Of a stretch of 64,000 nt of DNA, positions 45,471-54,144 are shown piece by piece. The stretch is from Tepidibacter aestuarii (GTDB taxonomy: Bacteria > Bacillota > Clostridia > Peptostreptococcales > Peptostreptococcaceae). Numbering within the stretch: position 1 is the first letter of the stretch; every line of letters starts with the position of its first letter. The position numbers and the translations under genes were made by a program. The stretch covers positions 744,001 to 808,000 of the forward strand of contig NZ_OW235315.1 in NCBI RefSeq assembly GCF_934924865.1. The letters run 5' to 3'. The notes under the pieces are model-generated. The model saw only the letters and a program-made list of their open reading frames with translations, was not told the origin of the DNA and ran no database searches.

Positions 45471-46244
45471 TTAGTAAGTTGAAGCATCAAGCATATTGTT
45501 TAATTCATCTAAATTTAAGTAAGGTTCTCCAATTTTCATATTATTTACTTTTCCGTTTTTAGTTAATATGAAAAGTCCTTTAGCTTCAGGAGCAGCTTTA
45601 TCTCCTATTATATAAAAGTATATATTAGAGTTAGATGCTTTAGGTACGAGCTCGATAGTAGGTGTGTCTACATTTAAATTAGAGCTTAATTCAGATACAT
45701 CTGTACCTTTTAAAGAATTTTTTGTACTATCGAATGAAAAGTCACTAAGATCTATAATTTTTTGGCTAGAATATTGAATTATCTTGTAATCTGTATCAGC
45801 GTAATCTGCCTTAGTAGAACCAGTAAACTCGTCTATTTTAACATCACTAAGTTCACCATATTGAGAATATAGCTTTAATGCTGAACTTTCTGGGCTATCT
45901 TTAATAGGATATATAAACTCAAGAGTCATAGTTTCACCAGGTTCTTCACCTTCAAGATCTGCTTTGTCCACATAAATTACTGATAAATAAGGTTCCTTAC
46001 CTTCTAATAGACTATCTGTATCATCTAAAAAGTGGTAGTTGTTTTTGTTATCTGATATAGACTTTGCTACTTCCATTGTTATAGAGTTTTCATCAGAAAT
46101 GGTATACGCCATTGGAGCTTTTTCACTAGTTGTATGGGTTTCATCAGTAGATGCTTGGTTTTCCGCTGAGCAACCAACTAATAGAGTAAGAGCAATAACA
46201 GCTAATGATATTGTTTTTGAAAATTTTTTGTGATTTTTAATCAT
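45471..46244 (-). CDS. Putative lipoprotein, family not recognised
   Basis: 257 residues. Signal peptide with lipobox LVGC (residue ~23) after KKFSKTISLAVIALTL, so it is predicted to be lipid-anchored outside the membrane. A low-complexity Thr/Ser/Glu linker leads into a soluble domain rich in Asp, Lys and Ser, without a family I recognise. ATG at 46244 was chosen, because GGAGGG sits 5 bases upstream; longer in-frame extension has no ribosome site and would bury the signal peptide. Confidence 0.8.
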   Translation of the reverse strand: MIKNHKKFSKTISLAVIALTLLVGCSAENQASTDETHTTSEKAPMAYTISDENSITMEVAKSISDNKNNYHFLDDTDSLLEGKEPYLSVIYVDKADLEGEEPGETMTLEFIYPIKDSPESSALKLYSQYGELSDVKIDEFTGSTKADYADTDYKIIQYSSQKIIDLSDFSFDSTKNSLKGTDVSELSSNLNVDTPTIELVPKASNSNIYFYIIGDKAAPEAKGLFILTKNGKVNNMKIGEPYLNLDELNNMLDASTY

Positions 46245-46516
46245 AATAACCCTCCAATTAATTTCATCTGTTTGTGATTGCAATTTTAAAGTATAAATAC
46301 ATAATTCATTCGAAAGCAATAGTGCTAACGTTCAATATGAATTAAGTTTTGTTTTATAATAACTTAGTTATCTTAAATATATCATAAAAAAGTATTAAAT
46401 ATGAATTAAATTTATTTGATATAATGAGTAAAAATAATAAAAAAGTATGAAAATACGAATAATGTAACGTAAAAAAATATGGTATATACTATATAGAATA
46501 AGTTTCTATAATAACG

Positions 46517-46539
46517 TATAATAAATGGGACATATGTCC
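46517..46539 (+). promoter_or_regulatory. -10 element and palindrome before the Crp-type gene
   Basis: TATAAT (46517-46522) is followed by the perfect 12-bp palindrome GGACATATGTCC (46528-46539), at the expected transcription start and 49 bp before the TTG start. A repressor or autoregulatory site is likely. The rest of the 343-bp divergent gap is AT-rich; an ATAACTTAGTTAT near-palindrome lies near 46362. Confidence 0.5.
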
Positions 46540-46587
46540 TTTAAAAACGAAAAATGACAAATTATAATGAGGATAGGAGGAATTTAA

Positions 46588-47262
46588 TTGAGATCTATAT
46601 TGAATAGAGATTATCCAATATTTAAAATTATATTAAATTCACACAGCTCTACTTCAGAGAAATGGGAAGTTTTGAAATATGAGCAAGGAAGTGTAATATG
46701 CAAATTCAATGATGTGTACGAATATTTTTATGTAATAGTTAGTGGGAGTGTTAATGTATACCATACTTCGGAAAAAGGGAAAACGTATTCTCAGTCTATA
46801 TATAAAGAAGGAAGTTATTTTGGTGAATTAGAGATATTTGAAAGCCTACCTTATATATGCGAAATAAAAAGTATAACAGATGTTACATTAATTAGAATGA
46901 AAAAATCTCATTTTATCGAATGGATTGAAAATGATAATTATATAACTCTATATCTTTTGAAAAGTTTATGTAAAATAAGTTATGATCTATCTAAGAAAGC
47001 AATAGAAGATACCTTGTATTCTCTAAAATTTAGAATTTGCGACTATCTTATAACAGCTTATGAGAAAAGAGAAAAGAAGAATTTAAACAATTTTTATATA
47101 AGTAAGAATCAGTTAAGCGAGCAGTTTGTGGTTACAAAGAGGAGTATAAATAGAATACTTAAAGAATTAAGTGACAAAGGCTATATAAATGTAGATAGAT
47201 ATAAGATACAGATAATAGATATAGAATCGCTTATAGATGAAAGAGAAGAACAAAGATTTTAG
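46588..47262 (+). CDS. Crp/Fnr-family transcription regulator
   Basis: 224 residues. A cyclic-nucleotide-binding-type beta barrel (~20-120; GSVICKFNDVYEYFYVIVSG, GSYFGELEIFESLP) joins a C-terminal Crp-type helix-turn-helix (ISKNQLSEQFVVTKRSINRIL, ~170-190). No N-terminal cysteine cluster, so it is not an O2-sensing Fnr. The effector pocket lacks the standard cAMP arginine-serine pattern, so the ligand is unknown. TTG start after AGGAGG. It lies 33 bp before the nucleoside transport operon and probably controls it. Confidence 0.9.
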   Translation: MRSILNRDYPIFKIILNSHSSTSEKWEVLKYEQGSVICKFNDVYEYFYVIVSGSVNVYHTSEKGKTYSQSIYKEGSYFGELEIFESLPYICEIKSITDVTLIRMKKSHFIEWIENDNYITLYLLKSLCKISYDLSKKAIEDTLYSLKFRICDYLITAYEKREKKNLNNFYISKNQLSEQFVVTKRSINRILKELSDKGYINVDRYKIQIIDIESLIDEREEQRF

Positions 47263-47295
47263 GCCTAAGGGCTAATATAAAAGGAGGAAAATAAA

Positions 47296-48315
47296 TTGAA
47301 AAAGAAATTATTAGGAATTTTAAGTATGACTTTAGTGTTAGTAATGTTCTTAGTTGGTTGTGGATCAAAGGCGCCTCAAGAAAACAGTAATGAAAGTGGA
47401 ACAAGTGAAGATGGATTAAAGGTTGGATTAGTAGTTGCTGGTGGTCTTGGAGATAGATCATTCTATGACTCAAGTAATGAAGGATTAAACATGGCAATAG
47501 AAAAATTAGGAGCAACAGGTAAGGTATTAGAGTGTAAAAATGATGCAACATTATATACTGATCAATTAATTCAAGCTTCAAACATAAGTGATGTAGTAGT
47601 TGTTGTTGGATTTGAGTTTTATGATGTAATACAAGAAGTTGCAAAAGAATTCCCAAATAAGAAATATATATACATAGATAATGTAATAGAAGGTGTAGAC
47701 AATATAGCATGTATTGATTACAAAGAAAATGAGGGTTCTTTCTTAGCTGGAGCATTAGCTGCTATGAAGACTGAAACTGGAAAGATTGGAATGGTAGGAG
47801 GTATGGATATACCTGTTATAAGAAACTTCCAAGTTGGTTATGAAGCTGGAGCTAAGTATGTAAATAAGGATGTTCAAGTTGAAACTATATTTGCTGGAGA
47901 TTTCGAAGACCCTGCAAAAGGCAAGGAAAGTGCGCTTGCTCTTTATTCAAAGGGTGTTGATATAATATTCCAAGTTGCTGGTAAAACAGGAGAAGGAGTA
48001 TTTGAAGCTGCTAAGGACACAAATAAGTTTGCAATAGGTGTAGACGCAGACCAAAGATATATAAATCCAGATAATATAGTAGCTAGTATGGTTAAGGCTG
48101 TAGACTTATCTATATTTGAATCTTTAGAAAAAATTCAAAACAATGAGTTTGAAGCTGGTAAGGTATATGAGTATGGAGCTAAAGAAAATGGAGTATCTAT
48201 GGCTTATGGATCAGATGATATGGCTAAATTAGTAGATGATGAGACTAAGGCTAAGATAGACGAGTTAAGTAAGAAGATTATATCTGGAGAAATAGAAGTA
48301 CCAGAAGCTAAATAA
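47296..48315 (+). CDS. BMP-family nucleoside-binding lipoprotein (copy 1)
   Basis: 339 residues. Lipobox LVGC in LVLVMFLVGCGSKAP (residue ~22), then a periplasmic-binding fold of the BMP/Med/PnrA type: VGLVVAGGLGDRSFYDSSNEG, DYKENEGSFLAGALAAMKT, GMVGGMDIPVIRNFQVGY, GVDADQRYI. In this family the solute is a purine or pyrimidine nucleoside handed to an ABC importer. The importer genes follow directly. TTG start behind AAAGGAGG. A terminator-like hairpin separates it from the ATPase gene, and a close paralogue lies at 54145. Confidence 0.93.
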   Translation: MKKKLLGILSMTLVLVMFLVGCGSKAPQENSNESGTSEDGLKVGLVVAGGLGDRSFYDSSNEGLNMAIEKLGATGKVLECKNDATLYTDQLIQASNISDVVVVVGFEFYDVIQEVAKEFPNKKYIYIDNVIEGVDNIACIDYKENEGSFLAGALAAMKTETGKIGMVGGMDIPVIRNFQVGYEAGAKYVNKDVQVETIFAGDFEDPAKGKESALALYSKGVDIIFQVAGKTGEGVFEAAKDTNKFAIGVDADQRYINPDNIVASMVKAVDLSIFESLEKIQNNEFEAGKVYEYGAKENGVSMAYGSDDMAKLVDDETKAKIDELSKKIISGEIEVPEAK

Positions 48316-48334
48316 TTGAAAAGTTTTAAAGATA

Positions 48335-48366
48335 AAAAAGAAGAAGATTATCTTCTTCTTTTTTTA
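48335..48366 (+). terminator. Intra-operon terminator/attenuator after BMP copy 1
   Basis: AAAAAAGAAGAAGA and TCTTCTTCTTTTTT form a 14-bp stem with T-run between the binding-protein and ATPase genes. Partial read-through would give excess binding protein over importer, as is common in ABC operons. Confidence 0.8.
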
Positions 48367-48396
48367 GCTAATAAATAGAAAAGAGAGGCCAACGTA

Positions 48397-49917
48397 ATGA
48401 GTAATGAAATTATAAAACTTGTAGGAGTTACAAAGAGATTTCCTGGAGTTCTTGCAAATGATAATATATCTCTTGATGTTAAAAAAGGTGAGATATATGC
48501 ACTTGTAGGTGAAAATGGAGCTGGTAAATCAACTCTTATGAAAACTATGTATGGTCTTCATAGACCAACTGAAGGACAGGTTTTTATAAAGGGAGAAGAG
48601 ATAAAGGAATTTAGTCCATCGACAGCTATACAAAAAGGTATAGGGATGGTTCATCAACACTTTATGTTGATACCATCATTCACTATAGCGGAAAATATTG
48701 TTTTAGGTAATGAAATAAAAAAGAATAGTGTTTTTCTAGATAAAGAAAAGGCTAATCAAGTGATAAGAGATTTATCAAAGGAATATGGGCTGGAGGTAGA
48801 CCCTACTGTAAAAATTGAAGATTCATCGGTTGGGGTACAACAAAGAGTAGAGATATTAAAAACCTTATATAAGGGAGCGGATATTTTAATATTAGACGAA
48901 CCAACTGCTGTACTCACTCCTCAAGAAACCAAAGAGTTATTTATTGTTATAAAAAAGCTGGTTAAAGAAAAGGATATGACAGTTATAATAATAACTCATA
49001 AGTTAAATGAGGTTATAGAAATATCGGATAGAGTAGGAGTTATGAGAGCGGGAAAGTTAATCGGAGTAGAAGAGACTAAAAATGTAACTGAGAAAAAGCT
49101 AGCTGAGATGATGGTAGGAAGAGAAGTATTATTTGAGAATATAGAGAAGAAAGAATACTCTGGAGATACATTGATAAGTGTAGATAAATTATGGGTTAAG
49201 GATAACAGAGGATTTGATGCCTTAAAAGGAGTTAACCTTTCTATAAAAGCTGGAGAAATATTAGGAGTTGCTGGTATTGAAGGTAATGGGCAAAGTGAAC
49301 TTATAGAAGCTTTAGCTGGCATGAGAAAAGTAGAAAAAGGATGTGTAACTATAAATAATGTTGATGCTTCAAATTTATCTCCTAAGAAGATAAGGGATTT
49401 AGGAGTTGCGCATATTCCAGAGGATAGACTTACTACTGGTATGAGTAAGGATTCTTCTATAGAGGATAATATCCTAATGGGAAAACAGCATGATGAAGAG
49501 TTTGCAGCTAAAGGGATACATTTAAAAAGAGATAGAATAAAAGAATATGCAAAGAAATTAATAGAAAAATTTGATGTAAGAACGGCTTCAGAAGAAGTAA
49601 AGATAGGATCTTTATCTGGAGGGAATATGCAAAAAGTTGTAATTGCAAGAGAGTTTTCATTTGATACTCCTATACTTTTAATATCTCAGCCTACAAGAGG
49701 TGTAGATATAGGAGCTATAGAGTTTATACATGAACAAATTATAAAAAAGAGAAATGAAGGTTGTGCAATTATATTAGTGTCTGCAGAGTTAGATGAGATA
49801 TTTAGATTATCAGATAGAATAATAAGTATTTATGATGGGGAAATAACTGGAGAGTTTAAGAGTACAGAAATAACTAAGCAGGATATAGGATACTACATGA
49901 CAGGAAATAGAAATTAG
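48397..49917 (+). CDS. Nucleoside ABC importer ATPase (two ABC domains)
   Basis: 506 residues with two ABC cassettes. The first (~1-240) has Walker A GENGAGKS, a signature region SSVGVQQRVEIL and Walker B ILILDEPTAVL. The second (~255-500) has Walker A-like GIEGNGQSE, signature LSGGNMQKVVIARE and Walker B-like ILLISQPTRGVD. This is the RbsA/NupO-type sugar/nucleoside ATPase. The second Walker A is degenerate, and the Asp-Glu of the second Walker B is replaced by Ser-Gln, both normal for the family's weaker site. It energises the two permeases downstream. Confidence 0.93.
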   Translation: MSNEIIKLVGVTKRFPGVLANDNISLDVKKGEIYALVGENGAGKSTLMKTMYGLHRPTEGQVFIKGEEIKEFSPSTAIQKGIGMVHQHFMLIPSFTIAENIVLGNEIKKNSVFLDKEKANQVIRDLSKEYGLEVDPTVKIEDSSVGVQQRVEILKTLYKGADILILDEPTAVLTPQETKELFIVIKKLVKEKDMTVIIITHKLNEVIEISDRVGVMRAGKLIGVEETKNVTEKKLAEMMVGREVLFENIEKKEYSGDTLISVDKLWVKDNRGFDALKGVNLSIKAGEILGVAGIEGNGQSELIEALAGMRKVEKGCVTINNVDASNLSPKKIRDLGVAHIPEDRLTTGMSKDSSIEDNILMGKQHDEEFAAKGIHLKRDRIKEYAKKLIEKFDVRTASEEVKIGSLSGGNMQKVVIAREFSFDTPILLISQPTRGVDIGAIEFIHEQIIKKRNEGCAIILVSAELDEIFRLSDRIISIYDGEITGEFKSTEITKQDIGYYMTGNRN

Positions 49918-49930
49918 GAAGGTGTTAATT

Positions 49931-50992
49931 ATGAAAGGGAGAAAAAAGTTTGATTTTGAATACATAGGTTCTCTTTTACTTGCAATAACTCTGGCTTTAT
50001 TGCTTGGAGCATTCATAATGCTTTTAAATGGGAAGAATCCAGTGATGGGATATGTTGCTCTATTACAAGGAGCTTTTGGATCAAAATATGCCATTGCTAG
50101 CACACTAGCAAAGACTGTTCCATTAATACTTACAGGATTAGCTACAGCAATATCGTTTAGAAGTGGAATATTCAATATAGGTGGAGAAGGACAGCTTTAC
50201 TTAGGAGCATTTGCAGCAGCTTATGTAGGCTTTACATTTACTAATCTACCTGTGATTGTTGCTGTAATTGCAGCTATTATAGCGTCGGCTTTAGCTGGAG
50301 GGTTTTATGCTTATGTACCTGCACTACTTAAGGTGAAATACAATATAGATGAAGTTATAACTACAATAATGTTTAACAGCATAGCGATGCTTTTTACTAA
50401 TTATTTAGTTAACTATCCATTCCAAGCTAAACAAGGAAAAATGGGTGGAACAGATATGATTGCTGAGGCTTATAAATTTCCAAAACTTGTAGCTATGAGT
50501 AAGCTTAACACAAGTATATTCTACACTATGATAATAGCGATTTTGGTTTACTATATGGTAAAAAAGACTTCGTATGGATATAACTTTAAAATAGTTGGAG
50601 AAAACAGTGTGTTCTCTAAGTATTCTGGACTTAACAACAAAAAATATATGATTCTTGCTATGGTTTTATCAGGTGCTTTATGTGGTATTGCAGGAGCTTT
50701 TGAGGTATATGGGACTCATTATAGATTCTTACAGAATATATCAAAGGGGTTAGCTTTTGATGGAATGCTTGTATCTTTAATAGTTAAGAACAATCCAGTA
50801 GGGATAGTTATAATGTCAATATTCTTTGCAGTATTAAAGACAGGATCTAACACTATGGAACTTACAACAGGAGTACCATCGGAGCTTATACTAGTTATTC
50901 AGTCTGTTATCATACTGTTTATAGCAGGAGAAAATGGATTTAAACAAATTATAAAAAGAAGAAGTATGAATAAAGGAAAGTTGGTGAAATAA
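49931..50992 (+). CDS. Nucleoside ABC importer permease 1
   Basis: 353 residues, about 8-10 transmembrane helices. LGAFIMLLNGKNPVMGYVALL, TGLATAISFRSGIFNIGGEGQLYLGAF (residues ~63-89) and GIAGAFEVYGTHYRFL are BPD_transp_2 (NupP/YufP-type) signatures. It forms the heteromeric channel with the next gene. ATG at 49931 was chosen, because GGAAGGTG precedes it; the in-frame GTG at 49922 is part of that site. Its stop overlaps the next start by one base. Confidence 0.92.
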   Translation: MKGRKKFDFEYIGSLLLAITLALLLGAFIMLLNGKNPVMGYVALLQGAFGSKYAIASTLAKTVPLILTGLATAISFRSGIFNIGGEGQLYLGAFAAAYVGFTFTNLPVIVAVIAAIIASALAGGFYAYVPALLKVKYNIDEVITTIMFNSIAMLFTNYLVNYPFQAKQGKMGGTDMIAEAYKFPKLVAMSKLNTSIFYTMIIAILVYYMVKKTSYGYNFKIVGENSVFSKYSGLNNKKYMILAMVLSGALCGIAGAFEVYGTHYRFLQNISKGLAFDGMLVSLIVKNNPVGIVIMSIFFAVLKTGSNTMELTTGVPSELILVIQSVIILFIAGENGFKQIIKRRSMNKGKLVK

Positions 50993-51897
50993 TGAAGGAC
51001 ATATTTGACTTAGCACTTTTTCAAAATACTATAAGAACAGCCACACCTCTTATATTAGCAGCACTTGGAGGACTTCTTACAATGCATGCTGGAATACTTA
51101 ATATAGGAATGGAAGGTATGATTTTATTAGGTGCTTTCTTTGGAGTTTTGGGAAGTTACTTCTTTTCATCATCGTTAATGGGAGTAGTACTTGCTGTAAT
51201 ATCAGGAATAGCAATAGGTGCTTTATTTGGATTTTTCGTAATAGAGTTAAAATCAGATGAGTTCATAATAGGTATAGCTATAAATATATTTGCAGGAGGT
51301 CTTACTGTATTCTTATTAAGAAGTATATTTGGAGTTAAAGGAGCTTTTTCATCACCGGATATAGTACCTCTCCCAGATGTACACATTCCTTTTTTAGATA
51401 AAATAAATTTCTTAGATAAGATATTTAATAATCACTCTATACTAGTTTATGTTAGTTGGATATTGGTTGCACTTGTATATATACTGCTTTATAAAACTCC
51501 TTATGGTTATTGGATAAGAGGGGTTGGAGAGCATGAAGAAGCATTAGAAACAGCTGGTATAAACCCTAAAAAGGTAAAGTATGTATCTTCTATACTATGT
51601 GGAATGTTCTGTGGTCTAGCAGGAGCACACTTATCACTTGGATACTTAACTTTATTTACTGAGAATATGAGTGCTGGTAAAGGTTTTATAGCTCTTGCTG
51701 CTATAATATTTGGAAATTCAAATCCTATAAATGTATACGGGGCATCTTTATTATTCGGATTCTTTGATGCTTTAGGTATAAGAGTTCAGTCTCTTGGAAT
51801 ACCATCTCAATTTACACAAATGATACCGTATTTAGCTACTGTAATAGTATTATTTGGAGTTGCACAAAAGAAATTAGTTAAGGGAAAGGCTGATTAA
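50992..51897 (+). CDS. Nucleoside ABC importer permease 2
   Basis: 301 residues, about 8 transmembrane segments. TPLILAALGGLLTMHAGILNIGMEGMILLGAFFG (positions ~17-50) and CGLAGAHLSLGYLTLFTENMSAGKGFIALAA (~205-235) are classic for the NupQ/YufQ-type permease. It partners permease 1. ATG overlaps the preceding TAA (TAATG), showing translational coupling. The flavoprotein gene starts two bases after its stop. Confidence 0.93.
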   Translation: MKDIFDLALFQNTIRTATPLILAALGGLLTMHAGILNIGMEGMILLGAFFGVLGSYFFSSSLMGVVLAVISGIAIGALFGFFVIELKSDEFIIGIAINIFAGGLTVFLLRSIFGVKGAFSSPDIVPLPDVHIPFLDKINFLDKIFNNHSILVYVSWILVALVYILLYKTPYGYWIRGVGEHEEALETAGINPKKVKYVSSILCGMFCGLAGAHLSLGYLTLFTENMSAGKGFIALAAIIFGNSNPINVYGASLLFGFFDALGIRVQSLGIPSQFTQMIPYLATVIVLFGVAQKKLVKGKAD

Positions 51898-51898
51898 C

Positions 51899-53224
51899 AT
51901 GAGATATGATGCAGTAGTTATAGGTTCGGGAGCTGCTGGAATATACTTTTCATTAAGTTGTGCAAGAAAAGGAAAGAGAGTAGCTATAATAGAAAAAGAC
52001 GAATTAGGAGGAACTGCTTTTGCAACAGGATGCCTTCCAGTTAAAAGGTTCATGGATAAAATAAAAGATCTAAAAAAAGCTGAAAGTTTGCAAAACCAGA
52101 GTCTTATTACAATTAATAATGATAAAGAGTTATTATACAAGGCTTGTAAGGGCTCTATGGATAATATAGAAAGGTTTACACTTGATAAATTAGATAGTGA
52201 ATATATAGACGTTTATAGAGGTTGTGCAAGTATAGAAACTAAAAATACAGTTAAGGTAAATGAAGATATATTAGATACTGATAATATAATAATAGCTTCT
52301 GGAACTAGTGCTTGTAGCCTAAAAGGGTCGTGTGAAATAGATGAAAATATAATAATGAGTCACAAAGGGATACTTAGTATGAAAGATCTTTGTGATGAAG
52401 TAATTATAATAGGTGGTAATGTAGAAGGTATAGAATTTGCATCTTTATTTAGTGAGCTAGGCGCTAAGGTAACTGTTATAGAAAGAGAATCTGAGATATT
52501 AAATGGAAACGATTTTGATTTAATAAAAAATATAAAAGAAAGACTTATATCTAATAATGTAAAATTCATGCTAGATGAAGAAGTAGTAAGTATAGAAAAA
52601 GACGAAGAAATTGCATATATAGAGCTTAAAAGTGGAAAGAAAATAGAAACTTCTAAGGTGCTTGTAACAGGAATAAGAAAACCAAACACACCAATAGGAG
52701 CTTCTGAAATAGGAGTTACTACTGAATGTGGATATATTAAGGTAGATAACAATCTAAAAACTAGCGTTGATAATATATATGCAATAGGAGATATAAATGG
52801 ACTTCATGGAATGGCTCATATAGCTATACAACAAGGTATATTATTAGCTGATTATATATATGATGGTAAGAATATAAGCTTTGATTATAAGTCTTTACCT
52901 AGATGTATATTTACAATAAATGAACTTGCTGGAGCTGGATTTCAAGAAAGTCAATTAAGTGATTGTAGTGTAGATAAGATATACTTTAATGAAACTTTTA
53001 GAGGATTTGATAGTAACAATGATGGATTTATAAAAATAATAACAAAGGATAACTATATTAAAGGTGTTTGGATAAACAGCATTGATGCAGGTTCTTTGAT
53101 TGGAAATATAGGAATTTGGATTGATAAAAATATAAGTATTGATGATATAAAAAGAAGCTTGTTTATAAATCCTACACTTTCAGAGAGTTTTATAGAGTTA
53201 GCAGTAAAAGGGGTGAAAAAATGA
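51899..53224 (+). CDS. Flavin disulfide-reductase-like protein lacking the redox cysteine pair
   Basis: 441 residues with the pyridine nucleotide-disulfide reductase layout: FAD motif AVVIGSGAAGIYFSLS (4-19), NAD motif EVIIIGGNVEGIEFASLF (~165), IYAIGDINGLHGMAHIA (~300) and a C-terminal dimerisation domain. The usual GGTCxxxGCxPxK has become GGTAFATGCLPVK, so the first redox cysteine is Ala. The C-terminal His of HPTxxE is Asn (NPTLSE). Disulfide reduction by the standard mechanism is therefore unlikely. It is coupled to the importer upstream and the phosphorylase downstream (ATGA overlap). It may be an NAD(P)H-flavin reductase or a sensor; role unknown. Confidence 0.88.
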   Translation: MRYDAVVIGSGAAGIYFSLSCARKGKRVAIIEKDELGGTAFATGCLPVKRFMDKIKDLKKAESLQNQSLITINNDKELLYKACKGSMDNIERFTLDKLDSEYIDVYRGCASIETKNTVKVNEDILDTDNIIIASGTSACSLKGSCEIDENIIMSHKGILSMKDLCDEVIIIGGNVEGIEFASLFSELGAKVTVIERESEILNGNDFDLIKNIKERLISNNVKFMLDEEVVSIEKDEEIAYIELKSGKKIETSKVLVTGIRKPNTPIGASEIGVTTECGYIKVDNNLKTSVDNIYAIGDINGLHGMAHIAIQQGILLADYIYDGKNISFDYKSLPRCIFTINELAGAGFQESQLSDCSVDKIYFNETFRGFDSNNDGFIKIITKDNYIKGVWINSIDAGSLIGNIGIWIDKNISIDDIKRSLFINPTLSESFIELAVKGVKK

Positions 53225-53952
53225 TTCAACCGCATATACAATGTGAAAAAGTAAGCAAGATGGTATTATTACCTGGGGATCCAAAAAGAGTAGATAAGGT
53301 TATGAGTTTTTTAGATGATGCAAAGATTATAGCAAATAATAGAGAGTTTAAAAGTGCAATTGGAAAATATAAAGGAATGGATATAACTGTAACTTCAACA
53401 GGTATAGGTGGAGCATCAGCGTGTATTGCTATGGAAGAACTTATAAGCTGTGGAGCTGAGTACTTTGTTAGAATAGGAAGTGCAGGCGCTGCTCAAGAAA
53501 ATATAAAAATAGGTGATCTTATAATATCAATGGCATCTGTTAGAGAAGATGGAGCATCTAGTATGTATATAGATAAAAGCTACCCAGCGGTAGCAAATTA
53601 TGAAATATTAGAGGCTTTAAAGAAAAAAGCAGAAGAGCTTAAGTATGATTATCATGTAGGAATAACTAGAAGCCACGATTCTTTTTATATAGATAACGAA
53701 ATGGAATTAATGGAGTATTGGAATAAAAAGAATGTATTAGGCTCTGATATGGAAACAGCAACACTTTATGCAGTAGGAGCTTTAAGAGGTGTTAAGGTTG
53801 GTTCTATACTCAATAATGTTGTACTCTATAATAGTGATGTTAAAGATGGAGTTAATGAATATGTAAATGAACAGGACTTAGCTCAAAGAGGCGAGGAAAG
53901 AGAGATTATTTTAGCTCTTGAAGCTTTATATGAAATACAAAAAAAGATTTAG
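53221..53952 (+). CDS. Nucleoside phosphorylase (uridine-phosphorylase-like)
   Basis: 243 residues of the PNP_UDP_1 family. MVLLPGDPKRVDKVMSFLDD is the phosphate-site N-terminus, VTSTGIGGASACIAMEELI and RIGSAGAAQENIKIGDLII the core, and GSDMETATLYAVGALRGVKV the nucleoside/ribose site. It splits a nucleoside with phosphate to base and ribose-1-phosphate. The uridine phosphorylase branch fits slightly better than DeoD. ATGA overlap with the flavoprotein gene. Last gene of the import operon, so imported nucleosides are degraded at once. Confidence 0.9.
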   Translation: MIQPHIQCEKVSKMVLLPGDPKRVDKVMSFLDDAKIIANNREFKSAIGKYKGMDITVTSTGIGGASACIAMEELISCGAEYFVRIGSAGAAQENIKIGDLIISMASVREDGASSMYIDKSYPAVANYEILEALKKKAEELKYDYHVGITRSHDSFYIDNEMELMEYWNKKNVLGSDMETATLYAVGALRGVKVGSILNNVVLYNSDVKDGVNEYVNEQDLAQRGEEREIILALEALYEIQKKI

Positions 53953-53977
53953 CTGATTAGCTAAATCTATTTTTTGT
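53943..53977 (+). terminator. Terminator of the nucleoside operon
   Basis: GATTTAGCT and AGCTAAATC flank a four-base loop, followed by TATTTTTTG. The stem includes the phosphorylase stop codon. Confidence 0.85.
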
Positions 53978-54144
53978 AATAAAATACAAAAAATAGCAAA
54001 AAATATGAAAAATCTAGTATAATATATAATTGAATATTGCGATTATTATAATTGATTTGTTTTTAGAGATTCTCTAACGATGCTTATAGATGAAATAGAA
54101 GAAAAATTTTATAACTAAGGAATAATATAAAGGGGGAGTATAAA

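Noticed and set aside
47231..47755. Long open frame on the minus strand (174 codons, Leu/His-rich)
   Set aside because: It lies antisense to the BMP gene, has repetitive Leu/His composition typical of reverse reading of AT-rich coding DNA, and no ribosome site.
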